A stretch of 16,459 nt of DNA, taken from NCBI RefSeq assembly GCF_019414865.1, contig NZ_DXLG01000004.1, forward strand, positions 9,915-26,373, written 5' to 3'. Position numbers and translations under genes: made by a program. The stretch comes from Veillonella sp. (GTDB lineage: Bacteria > Bacillota > Negativicutes > Veillonellales > Veillonellaceae). The notes under the pieces are model-generated. The model ran no database searches, was not told the DNA's origin, and saw only the letters and a program-made list of their open reading frames with translations. Positions 8,534 to 16,300 of this stretch are shown here, in pieces (position 1 is the stretch's first letter; the number at the start of each line of letters is the position of its first letter).

Positions 8534-9619
8534 CTATCGTTTTTGCTTTTTTTCGGATTTATCCTTTTTGGATTTTTTATCCTTTTTCTTGTCTTTATTC
8601 TTATCTTTTTTACTGAAAGTATCGCCTAAAAAGACGGTTTTTAACTTGTCATTTAAGACTTTAAGCTTCTTTTCAGCCTTGTCTTTCTTTTTCTTTAACT
8701 TATCTTCGGATTTAGAATGTTTGTCTTCCTTAGACTTTTTATGTTTTTTGTCCTTTTTATCCTCTTTAGACTTTTTACCATCTTTGGACTTTTTATCCTC
8801 TTTGGATTTCTTGTCACCCTTAGATTTCTTATCTTCTTTAGATTTTTTTTCGTCCTTGGATTTTTTTACGTCAGTTCCATTGATACGCGCCCATTCATCA
8901 TCTACGCGTTTCAATTGCTTTTTAAGAAGCTTTTCCATCTTCTTATTGGCTTTATCTGAATCTAAGCCAGACTTACCGAATAATAAAGCATTTACTGCTG
9001 TATATGGATCAATAGAGGACATATTTTCTTCATCCATGTGATGGACTTCTAAGCTTTCCACACCTTCTAATGGATTTACATCCATATGCTCTACAATGTC
9101 TTCATCAAGGTCCGATATCTCATGTTGGGAGCTTTCACCAGATCCTGTAAAAAGACCGCCCATAGAATGCAATTCGTTCAATTTAATATGGTTCATGCCC
9201 ACTGTAGAATCATGCTGTACAGGAATATCCGATAATTGGACCTGTTCCATAGCGTATACATCATTATTATGACTAGCACCCTTACCAAGATAAGATCCAT
9301 CAGAAATGATAATATCCTCTTTATCGTCGCCTAATACATTGCCAAACAAATCCTCTTCAAGAGAATCATAGGTATGCAACATGGACATCCGTTTTTGAAC
9401 CTCTTCAATTTGATTCCACAAATCAACGAGAGAGGATGTATAGTATATGCGTTCCTTAATCTCTAAATAAGCTTGGTAAACGATAGCCAATTCAGTTTCA
9501 TTGAGTCCCTCTTCGGCACCAATTTCTTCAATCATTTGTTGGATTTGTTGATCTCGATCATAACGTTTAATTAAGGCCTTGCGAATACGTTCAATCAATG
9601 CTGTATCGATGATTTCCAC
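8534..9619 (-). CDS. lysine-rich low-complexity protein of unknown function
   Basis: I do not recognise this 361-residue protein. Residues 1-80 look helical and charged. Residues 90-235 are acidic (for example DLDEDIVEHMD). From 252 on, the chain is extremely Lys-rich, with six hexapeptide repeats of the KKSKED type (252-287), another at 294-299, and a KKDKNKDKKKDKKSKKDK-like end. It has no cysteine, signal peptide or membrane segment, so it is presumably cytoplasmic. Such acidic-plus-polybasic chains resemble histone H1-like or nucleic-acid/anion-binding tails, but no function can be assigned. The start is GTG at 9619 with GGAGG 5 nt upstream. The gene is preceded by an extended -10 promoter and appears to be first in the glycan operon. 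Its last codons (GAA AAA AAG CAA AAA CGA TAG) hold a canonical -1 slippery heptamer leading into a Cys-rich extension. Confidence 0.8.
   Translation of the reverse strand: MEIIDTALIERIRKALIKRYDRDQQIQQMIEEIGAEEGLNETELAIVYQAYLEIKERIYYTSSLVDLWNQIEEVQKRMSMLHTYDSLEEDLFGNVLGDDKEDIIISDGSYLGKGASHNNDVYAMEQVQLSDIPVQHDSTVGMNHIKLNELHSMGGLFTGSGESSQHEISDLDEDIVEHMDVNPLEGVESLEVHHMDEENMSSIDPYTAVNALLFGKSGLDSDKANKKMEKLLKKQLKRVDDEWARINGTDVKKSKDEKKSKEDKKSKGDKKSKEDKKSKDGKKSKEDKKDKKHKKSKEDKHSKSEDKLKKKKDKAEKKLKVLNDKLKTVFLGDTFSKKDKNKDKKKDKKSKKDKSEKKQKR
8546..8569 (-). promoter_or_regulatory. candidate -1 frameshift site: A AAA AAG with upstream SD-like AAGGA
   Basis: In the minus-strand message the zero-frame codons GAA AAA AAG (8554-8546) contain the heptamer A AAA AAG, the same slippery sequence as in E. 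coli dnaX. AAGGA at 8566-8562 is 9 nt upstream, close to the spacing of known stimulatory Shine-Dalgarno elements. Eleven nt downstream, GTTTCTGT (8534-8527) can pair with ACAGAGAAC (8505-8497), giving 8 bp with one bulge. The stem is modest, and AAGGAT also recurs simply as Lys-Asp codons, so stimulation is uncertain. Confidence 0.5.
8723..8866 (-). repeat. 18-bp tandem coding repeats (KKSKED units)
   Basis: Six consecutive 18-nt units at 8759-8866 encode KKSKDE, KKSKED, KKSKGD, KKSKED, KKSKDG and KKSKED. A degenerate unit (KKDKKH) and one more KKSKED follow to 8723. Codons vary between units (AAA/AAG, TCC/TCT, GAC/GAT), so the protein repeat is conserved more than the DNA. Runs of A8 (8850-8843) and A7 (8867-8861) in the coding strand could slip in replication. 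Confidence 0.85.
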
Positions 9620-9727
9620 GGGTACCTCCAGTCTTCAATACACTCAGCCCTATCCACTACATTAGCGCATACGAATCAATGTATAGAACCATAAAAAATA
9701 ATTTGATTTTATAATCTCTAATATATT

Positions 9728-9736
9728 ATTATATCA
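9728..9736 (-). promoter_or_regulatory. extended -10 promoter for the lysine-rich gene/glycan operon
   Basis: On the minus strand TGATATAAT at 9736-9728 is a perfect extended -10 (TGnTATAAT). No good -35 lies 17 nt upstream, as is usual for extended -10 promoters. It would give a 5' leader of about 100 nt before the GTG at 9619. It lies between the methyltransferase stop and this gene, so the operon could be driven from here as well as by read-through. Confidence 0.55.
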
Positions 9737-9770
9737 GAATTTATCTGCTTTTTCCTTAATAATCAATGCA

Positions 9771-10370
9771 CTAAAATAAATTAACTGAATACACTAAAAT
9801 TCGTTCCTTTTCATCGCTTTCTTCAAAAAGATCGCTGCAATCGATAGGTTCTTCCTGTTCGAGTCGCACATGGTTATTTAAGAAGTTTTCTACCTCTTCG
9901 TTAACATAGTAGAAAAATAATTTAATTTCACGCGGATGATGATACAGGGAATCAAAAATATTTCCTAGAACGCGCTTAATCGTATGGAGTGCAAAGGGAT
10001 TAAAGAAAAAGCATCGATCTGCTTGAGCTGGCAATTCATAGAGCGCCGCATCACCTAGCACAAAACTCACACGATTGCGAGCTGCTGGGCTTTCACCATT
10101 GGTAAGAGCCTTTTCATACAATCGTTCATCGTATTCGATACCAATAGAGTGACAACCCGTTTGGTACGCCATAAAAATGCTGACACGACCCTTGCCACTG
10201 CCATAATCGATGAGCGTATTTTTCTTACGAATATAACCACTATTTGCCAAGCGCTCTAGCACGCAATAATCAGTCGGCTCGTATGGATGATGCTCCGTAT
10301 CGGACCGACTATCATCACGACCTGCTGTCTTTATTTGTAAAACCTGTTCCCATTCCTGTTCACTTGTCAT
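9771..10370 (-). CDS. class I SAM-dependent methyltransferase
   Basis: A small cytoplasmic Rossmann-fold methyltransferase, 199 residues from the chosen start. SAM-binding motif I is DYGSGKGR at 55-62, the acidic end of strand 2 follows in GIEYDE at 77-82, GDAALY lies at 106-111, and FFFNPF at 121-126 is a motif IV-like segment. NPF in that position recalls NPPY-type N-methyltransferases, but the substrate is unknown. The frame stays open to a TTG at 10397, giving nine more residues, but that codon has no ribosome site; the ATG at 10370 has AGGA 8 nt upstream and is preferred. It lies 151 nt before the lysine-rich gene with no terminator seen between, and it is divergent from the CNNM/CBS gene. 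Confidence 0.8.
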   Translation of the reverse strand: MTSEQEWEQVLQIKTAGRDDSRSDTEHHPYEPTDYCVLERLANSGYIRKKNTLIDYGSGKGRVSIFMAYQTGCHSIGIEYDERLYEKALTNGESPAARNRVSFVLGDAALYELPAQADRCFFFNPFALHTIKRVLGNIFDSLYHHPREIKLFFYYVNEEVENFLNNHVRLEQEEPIDCSDLFEESDEKERILVYSVNLF

Positions 10371-10478
10371 AAATCTAATCCTATCATGAGGTCCCAATTA
10401 TACGGACTATTATTACTACTAACCTTGATATGTATATACTATACCCTTATTAGAGCAATATTTACAAATTAAAGGCAA

Positions 10479-10498
10479 TCATGTATCATAATATATGA
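10479..10498. repeat. imperfect dyad in the divergent intergenic region
   Basis: TCATGTAT (10479-10486) and ATATATGA (10491-10498) form an 8-bp stem with one G-T pair around the loop CATA. It lies near weak candidate minus-strand promoter elements (TTGACT at 10511-10506) for the methyltransferase, so it could be an operator. The evidence is only the symmetry. Confidence 0.3.
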
Positions 10499-10535
10499 CA
10501 AAGGAAGTCAATGTGAGACACGTTTTCACGCAAAC

Positions 10536-10566
10536 AAAAAAGGAGGGTGGTGGCCCTCCTTTTTTT
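10536..10566. terminator. bidirectional intrinsic terminator-like hairpin
   Basis: GGAGGG (10542-10547) pairs with CCCTCC (10554-10559) around TGGTGG. The stem is flanked by A6 on the left and T7 on the right, so it reads as an intrinsic terminator on both strands and the A/T runs can extend the stem. It lies between two divergent genes and upstream of both, which is an odd position. It may insulate the two promoters, end a short unseen RNA, or act in a leader. Confidence 0.8.
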
Positions 10567-10578
10567 GTGCTAGTTATA

Positions 10579-10587
10579 TGGTATACT
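10579..10587 (+). promoter_or_regulatory. extended -10 promoter for the CNNM/CBS gene
   Basis: TGGTATACT at 10579-10587 matches the extended -10 TGnTATAAT at all but one base of the hexamer. The -35 position would fall on the T-tract of the neighbouring terminator, giving only TTTTTT-like contacts. The start at 10645 would have a leader of about 50 nt and an AAAAGGAG ribosome site at 10626-10633. Confidence 0.5.
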
Positions 10588-10644
10588 AAAGAGTAATATT
10601 TTAATATTCTCATGTGCAGAATATAAAAAGGAGTATCTATTTAC

Positions 10645-12009
10645 ATGGACAGTGATCTGACCTTAGATTTTATAATTATCGTCGTATTAATCATCGCCAA
10701 TGGCTTGTTCTCCATGACGGAGTTAGCCATCGTCAATGCTAAAAAACGTAAACTCGAAGAAATGGCCGAAGCAGGCAACGAGCGTGCTAAAAAAGCCTTT
10801 GAATTAGCAGAGAATCCAAATAATATGTTTTCTACTATTCAAATTGGTATTACTCTCGTTGGTATTTTAACTGGTTTATATTCTGGTGCGACCTTCTCTG
10901 GTCCTTTAGAAGAGATTTTAGTAGCTAATATTCCAAGTATTGAGCCCTATGCAGCATCCATTAGCTCCTTACTCATCGTTGCTATTATCACCTATTTATC
11001 CCTCGTTATTGGCGAGCTCGTACCAAAACGATTAGCTTTAAATAGTCCTGAAAGCATTGCCGTTGTTGTATCTAAACCAATTTACTGGTTATCTGTAGCA
11101 TTAAAACCTATTGTTAGCTTCCTCGGCGTTTCCACAGAATTCCTCTTAAAATTACTAGGCGTGACTGTGAAAGAAGAGGCGCCTGTTACAGAGTCTGAAA
11201 TCAACAAGATGCTCACCGAAGGTGTTGCCATGGGTGCTTATGAAGAAGAGGAACCTATCCTCGTAGAAAATATCTTCCACCTAGCAGATATGAATGCTGG
11301 CGACATCATGACACCTCGTACACAGCTCAAATGGATTGACCTTAATGGCACAGAGGATGAAATTATGGAAGTCCTCAAAAATGCTAACCATTACCGCATT
11401 CCTGTAGGTACCGATTCCTTGGACGAACTAAAGGGTCTCGTAACTGTATCTGATGTATTGGTACAGATCATGCAACGTCCTAGCGAACGCTCTATTCATG
11501 ATATTATTGAATCTTGTTTGAAAGAACCATTACTCATTCCAGAGTCCATTACCCTCATGAAATTGTTGAACGTACTCCGTACAGAAGGCGTTCACGAAAC
11601 GATCGTTCTCGACGAATACGGCGGTTTCAGTGGTCTTGTAACCTTACATGATATTATGGAAGAAATCGTAGGTCTCATGCCTTCTGGTGAAGAAGAAATC
11701 AAGGAAGAAGAAAATAAGATTGTCGAACGTGAAGACGGTTCTTGGCTTGTAGATGGACTTCTCGACGTAGACGAATTCAAAGAATTCTTCCATATCGATC
11801 AAGAATTACCAGGCGAAGAAAAAGACTTATACAAAACAATGGGCGGTCTATTAAACGTTCTCTTTGGTCGCATTCCAAAAGAATTAGACAAAGCAAAATG
11901 GAATGGCTATACCTTTGAAGTGGTAGATATGGATAACACCCGTATAGATAAGATTCTTGTAACCTATGAAGAACCTATCGTAGTACAAGAAACAGAAGAA
12001 AAAGATTAA
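10645..12009 (+). CDS. hemolysin C/CorC-type CNNM-CBS membrane protein
   Basis: A 454-residue inner-membrane protein with the full three-part layout of the UPF0053/CorC/HlyC-like family. The CNNM transmembrane domain covers about 1-185, with hydrophobic segments at 7-28, 64-84, 105-124 and 138-160 and the conserved GELVPKRLAL at 123-132. A CBS pair covers about 205-345, including DIMTPRTQ at 220-227 and DEYGGFSGLVTLHDIMEE at 323-340. The CorC_HlyC domain covers about 355-440. Relatives (CorC, MpfA, YhdP, YtfL) are tied to Mg2+ export or resistance and other cation homeostasis; true haemolytic activity is doubtful. The acidic C-terminal tail is short. It has its own extended -10 and a strong terminator, so it is likely monocistronic. 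Confidence 0.9.
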   Translation: MDSDLTLDFIIIVVLIIANGLFSMTELAIVNAKKRKLEEMAEAGNERAKKAFELAENPNNMFSTIQIGITLVGILTGLYSGATFSGPLEEILVANIPSIEPYAASISSLLIVAIITYLSLVIGELVPKRLALNSPESIAVVVSKPIYWLSVALKPIVSFLGVSTEFLLKLLGVTVKEEAPVTESEINKMLTEGVAMGAYEEEEPILVENIFHLADMNAGDIMTPRTQLKWIDLNGTEDEIMEVLKNANHYRIPVGTDSLDELKGLVTVSDVLVQIMQRPSERSIHDIIESCLKEPLLIPESITLMKLLNVLRTEGVHETIVLDEYGGFSGLVTLHDIMEEIVGLMPSGEEEIKEEENKIVEREDGSWLVDGLLDVDEFKEFFHIDQELPGEEKDLYKTMGGLLNVLFGRIPKELDKAKWNGYTFEVVDMDNTRIDKILVTYEEPIVVQETEEKD

Positions 12010-12053
12010 TACCTACTAGCTTGTAGACTTATGAGCATTGTAGATTTATAAAG

Positions 12054-12084
12054 AGTGAGTTCTCCTATGGAGGACTCACTTTTT
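12054..12084 (+). terminator. intrinsic terminator after the CNNM/CBS gene
   Basis: AGTGAGTTCTCC (12054-12065) pairs with GGAGGACTCACT (12069-12080) as a 12-bp stem with one G-T pair and a TAT loop, followed by a T-run to 12084. It lies 45 nt after the stop codon at 12009 and separates this gene from the efflux operon. Confidence 0.9.
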
Positions 12085-12283
12085 ATATATACCCCTAGCC
12101 GTTTACAGCTAAATATAGTATTATTAAATTGTATAAAATATATAATCAGACCTAATAGAGCTATTAATTACTATAATTTTAATGGCTAATTTAGATCTAC
12201 TCTCATAATATGGAGTCCTATGAATGCTACCTACATGTAGTTGTGTGTCATAGGGCTTATGTGTGGTATAAAGGAGAGATTCT
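12085..12283 (+). promoter_or_regulatory. AT-rich promoter/operator region of the efflux operon
   Basis: About 200 bp between the terminator and the adaptor start. TATAAT occurs at 12141-12146 and 12172-12177 and CATAAT at 12204-12209, none with a convincing -35, so the promoter is not fixed. The ribosome site AAAGGAGAG begins at 12270, with 7 nt between GGAG (12273-12276) and the ATG at 12284. No small gene or regulator is seen here. Confidence 0.45.
12217..12254. promoter_or_regulatory. concentric dyad-symmetry element, candidate operator
   Basis: CCTATGA (12217-12223) and TCATAGG (12248-12254) are exact inverted arms, and the perfect 10-bp palindrome CTACATGTAG (12231-12240) lies between them with precisely the same centre (12235/12236). 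Equal 7-nt spacers separate inner and outer arms. Such nested symmetry just upstream of an RND operon fits binding by a dimeric or tetrameric repressor of TetR or MarR type. No such regulator is in the window. Confidence 0.5.
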
Positions 12284-13348
12284 ATGAATCAACGAGTCAT
12301 AGCAACCATAGGGGCCCTCTTAATCGGGACTGCTGTCATAAGTGGTTGTGGATCTGAAAAGCAACCTGAGGATACGAGCCTCAAGGTGCGTACTATCACC
12401 ATCGGTGAAGAATCTGGTACTACAGGTGCTGGCTATGCAGGCACCATCCATAATAAAACAGAAACCAACTTGGCCTTTCAAATTGGTGGGCGCGTCATCA
12501 ATAAATTCGTAAATGTTGGTGATGTGGTTCAAGCAGGACAAGTGATTGCTCAAATTAATGGTTCAGATACATCAGCTCAAGTGCAAAATGCTGAGGGTGC
12601 TGTAAAAGCTGCTCAATCGGCCTATGAATTAGCAGAAACCAATGCTAAGCGATATCGCGAGCTCTACGCGCAACAAGCGATTAGTAAATTGCAATTAGAC
12701 CAAGCAGAAAACCAATTGAATGCTACCTCTGCTCAATTACAACAAGCACAGGCTAGCCTCAATTTGAGTAGCAATCAAAATAGCTATACTACTTTGACTG
12801 CTCCTGATACAGGTATTATTACAGCTTTCAATATTGAAGCAGGCCAAGTCGTAGCAGCCGGTCAAAGCGTCGGTACCTTAGCAGCTGGTCGCGACCCAGA
12901 AGCAGTCATTGCCCTTCCTGAACAAGAATTGACTAAGGTTCATGTGGGAAGCCCTGCCACTATTACATTCTGGGCTCTACCAGATGTAACCGTACAAGGT
13001 GTGGTCCGTGAAATTTCACCAGTTCCTGACCCTGTAGCGAGAACGTATACCGTAAAAATTACCTTACAAAATCCTCCAAAAGAGGTACAACTAGGCATGA
13101 CGATCAATGCTAATCTATCTACTACAGATAGCACCAATATTTCCATTCCGTTAACGGCTCTTGTAAAAGACTCTAATGGCAATAATGCAGTGTATATTAT
13201 CCGAGACAAAAAAGCTCATCTCGTACCGATTAAGACTGGTGAATTTGGTAAGAACTCTGTCATCGTCACATCTGGTTTAGCTAAGGGTGACATTGTCATC
13301 ACCGCAGGTACCCAACAATTACAAGAAGGGACGGCGGTGAGTCAATGA
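12284..13348 (+). CDS. RND efflux periplasmic adaptor lipoprotein
   Basis: A membrane-fusion protein of 354 residues that would link the RND permease to an outer-membrane channel. The N-terminus is a lipoprotein signal with lipobox ISGC (Cys 22). The two halves of the lipoyl/barrel-sandwich domain lie at about 61-95 and 170-200, with an alpha-helical hairpin between them (96-168). The hairpin holds the TolC-docking pattern R-x3-L-x6-S (R123, L127, S134) in RYRELYAQQAIS. Beta-barrel and membrane-proximal domains follow (205-350). It starts at ATG 12284 behind AAAGGAGAG and its stop overlaps the permease start by ATGA, so the two are translationally coupled. The substrate is unknown; the outer-membrane partner must be encoded elsewhere or beyond 16459. 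Confidence 0.92.
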   Translation: MNQRVIATIGALLIGTAVISGCGSEKQPEDTSLKVRTITIGEESGTTGAGYAGTIHNKTETNLAFQIGGRVINKFVNVGDVVQAGQVIAQINGSDTSAQVQNAEGAVKAAQSAYELAETNAKRYRELYAQQAISKLQLDQAENQLNATSAQLQQAQASLNLSSNQNSYTTLTAPDTGIITAFNIEAGQVVAAGQSVGTLAAGRDPEAVIALPEQELTKVHVGSPATITFWALPDVTVQGVVREISPVPDPVARTYTVKITLQNPPKEVQLGMTINANLSTTDSTNISIPLTALVKDSNGNNAVYIIRDKKAHLVPIKTGEFGKNSVIVTSGLAKGDIVITAGTQQLQEGTAVSQ

Positions 13349-16300
13349 AACAATTTAACTTAGCCGAATGGGCCCTCAAACATAAGTCCATTATCTACTA
13401 CTTCATGGCTGTGCTCCTTACCTTTGGTATCTTTTCATACAACCATATGGGACGTATGGAAGACCCAGACTTTACGATGCGCACCATGGTAGTCGGCGTT
13501 GCTTGGCCGGGGGCTTCCCCACAAGAAATGTCAGATCAGGTAACGGACAAATTAGAAGAAAAACTGCGCGACCTACCTGGCGTCGATTATACAAAATCTT
13601 TCACAGATGGCAGCAAATCAGTTATTTATATTAATCTGAAAGAAAATCTACCATCCGATAAAATCCGTCCCGCTTGGGAAGAAGCGCGGAACATGATTAA
13701 CGATGAATGGAAGTCATTACCACAAGGTGTTCAAGGACCGACCATCAACGACAGATTCGATGATGTATACGGCATTATCTACGCTATTAGCGGCGATGAA
13801 TTCTCGTACGAAGAAAAGCGTCAACAAGCAGAAGACTTAAAACGTCAGCTTTTATCTGTTCCAAACGTTAAGAAAATCAGCCTCATTGGGGTTCAACAAC
13901 AAACCCTTAATGTAACGATTAATAAGGATAAATTAGCATCCTATAAAATCAGTACACAACAGCTATTAACAGCTATTAAACAGCAAAGTATGATGGTGCC
14001 AGCTGGTATGATTACGACGGATACGAATAATGTATATCTCCGCGTGAACGGTCTATTCGATAGTCCACAAGCCGTACAAGATATGCCAATTCGCATCAAT
14101 AATCAAACCTTGCGCCTCGGCGACATGGCTGATGTGACCATGACATACCAAGACCCTAGCAATCCTCAATTCTACTATGAAGGCAAGCCAGCTATCGGTA
14201 TTGCCATTTCCATGGATGCTGGGGCTAACAATGTGGAATTTGGTGAAGCTATCGACAAAAAGCTAGCAGAGTTGAAGAAAACCATCCCTGCAGGCCTTGA
14301 ACTCGATCAAGTATCTAACCAGCCACATATTGTTAAGGAATCCATTGGGGACTTCTCACAATCCTTATTTGAAGCCATCGCCATCGTATTGCTCGTAAGC
14401 TTTGCATCTCTTGGCTTGCGTACAGGTGTGGTCGTAGCCCTCACTATTCCAGTCGTTGTATCTACCACATTCATTTTGATGTATGAAAATGGCATTTATC
14501 TGCACAAGGTTAGTCTAGGTGCATTAATACTGGCTCTAGGCCTCCTCGTAGACGATGCCATCATCGTTGTAGAAATGATGAGCGTTAAGCTCGAAGAAGG
14601 TTGGGGGCACTTTAGATCTGCCACCTTTGCTTATCAATCGACAGCGTTCCCTATGCTATCTGGTACGCTCATTACCTGTACTGGCTTCTTGCCATTAGCA
14701 CTCGCAGAAGGCATGGTAGCAGAGTTTACAAAATCTCTATCCATCGTTGTATTTATGGCGCTCATCCTATCTTGGTTCGCCTCTGTTCTCGTCAGCCCTG
14801 TTCTCGGTTATAAAATTATCGAAAACAAGGCTCCAAAACCTGAATCAGAATGGAACAAACGAGACCGTATCATGCATAAGCTCAGTGTTACATTCTATGA
14901 TAAGTTTGAAAAACTGTTACATTGGGCCTTAGGACATCATAAGGTCGTATTACTCATAACCTTAGGTGCTTTTCTGTTATCCCTACTTTCACTACCATTG
15001 ATTAAACAGGAATTTTTCCCATCATCAACGCGTAATGAAATCATAGTATCTATGCAATTTCCTCAAAGTTCGTCCATCGAATATACTACAAACCAAGCTA
15101 AAATCATCGACGAACACTTACAAGGTAACGAACATATTTCCACCTTTACATCCTACATTGGACAAGGTTCTCCACGTTTCGTCCTCACCTTGGAACCGGA
15201 ATTACAACGGAACAATTTCTTGCAATATGTAATCGTCACAAAATCCTTAGAGGACCGCGATAAATTATATGCAGAATTGACGCCATACTTAAATGAAGAA
15301 TTCCCATCTGCCCTTGTAAATACGCAGTTCTTACAAATTGGTCCACCATCTAAATATCCAGTGATGCTCCGCGTTTCTGGACCTGATCAAAAGGTGGTAA
15401 AAGAAATTGCCAACAAGATAAAAGAGAAGATGCAAGGCGACAAGGATTTACATAACATAGCCTTTGACTGGCCAGATACAGAACCAGTAGCCAATATCCA
15501 TATCGATCCTAACAAGGCTCGCTTACTCGGTATCGATAGCTATGCCGTATCCTTAAACTTACAAAGCCTATTATCTGGCACTAAATCTGGTGAATACTAC
15601 GAAGGTAACCAAACAATTCCTGTGACATTCCGTTTAGGAGATAATGAACAACACAACTTAAGTGCTCTTTCCTCCTTACCGATACAAACAGGTAATGGTT
15701 CCTATGTACCGCTTAGTCAAATTGCAACTATCACCATGACACAAGAGGATGGTATTATCTGGCATCGCAACATGATGCCAACCATCAGCATTCACGCCAA
15801 TGTAAAAGCCGGTGTTTTAGGCAATGCGAAAACAAAAGAGGTTTATAAATCCTTACAAGACATTCGCGATTCCTTGCCTACAGGCTATACCATTGAACTT
15901 GATGGAGCCGCTGAAAAGAGCGTCACAGCCGTACAAAATCTAGCAACCCCAATGCCAATTATGCTCTTTGTGATCATGACAATTCTCATGTTCCAATTAA
16001 AGCGTATTGCTCTCATGATTATGGCTTTGCTCACAGCGCCTCTTGGATTAATCGGCGTCGTATTAGCTCTCAATATTACGAGAACACCATTAGGCTTTAT
16101 GGCTATTCTAGGTATCATCGCCCTTTCTGGCATGATCATCCGTAACTCCATTATCTTGTTAGACCAAATTGAAATCCACAAAGCAGAAGGACAAAAACCA
16201 CTTGAAGCGATTATCAACTCCGCTACACTTCGTTTCCGTCCTATCATGCTCACCGCTATCGCAGCGATTTTAGGCATGATTCCTCTTATGGGATCTGTAT

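Noticed and set aside
8428..8616. Plus-strand ORFs opposite the lysine-rich gene (8428-8616, 8568-9041, 8717-8959).
   Set aside because: They are Phe/Leu/Ser-rich mirror images of Lys-rich codons, have no ribosome sites and lie antisense to a well supported gene.
10371..10397. Upstream TTG start (10397) for the methyltransferase.
   Set aside because: No Shine-Dalgarno precedes it, whereas the ATG at 10370 has AGGA at 8 nt; the extra residues precede the fold.
10501..10516. AAGGAAG followed by ATG-TGA, a start-stop minimal ORF, and an overlapping GTG ORF of 27 codons running through the terminator.
   Set aside because: It may be chance in an AT-rich leader. The promoter I favour for the downstream gene starts after it, and the GTG ORF is mostly terminator sequence.
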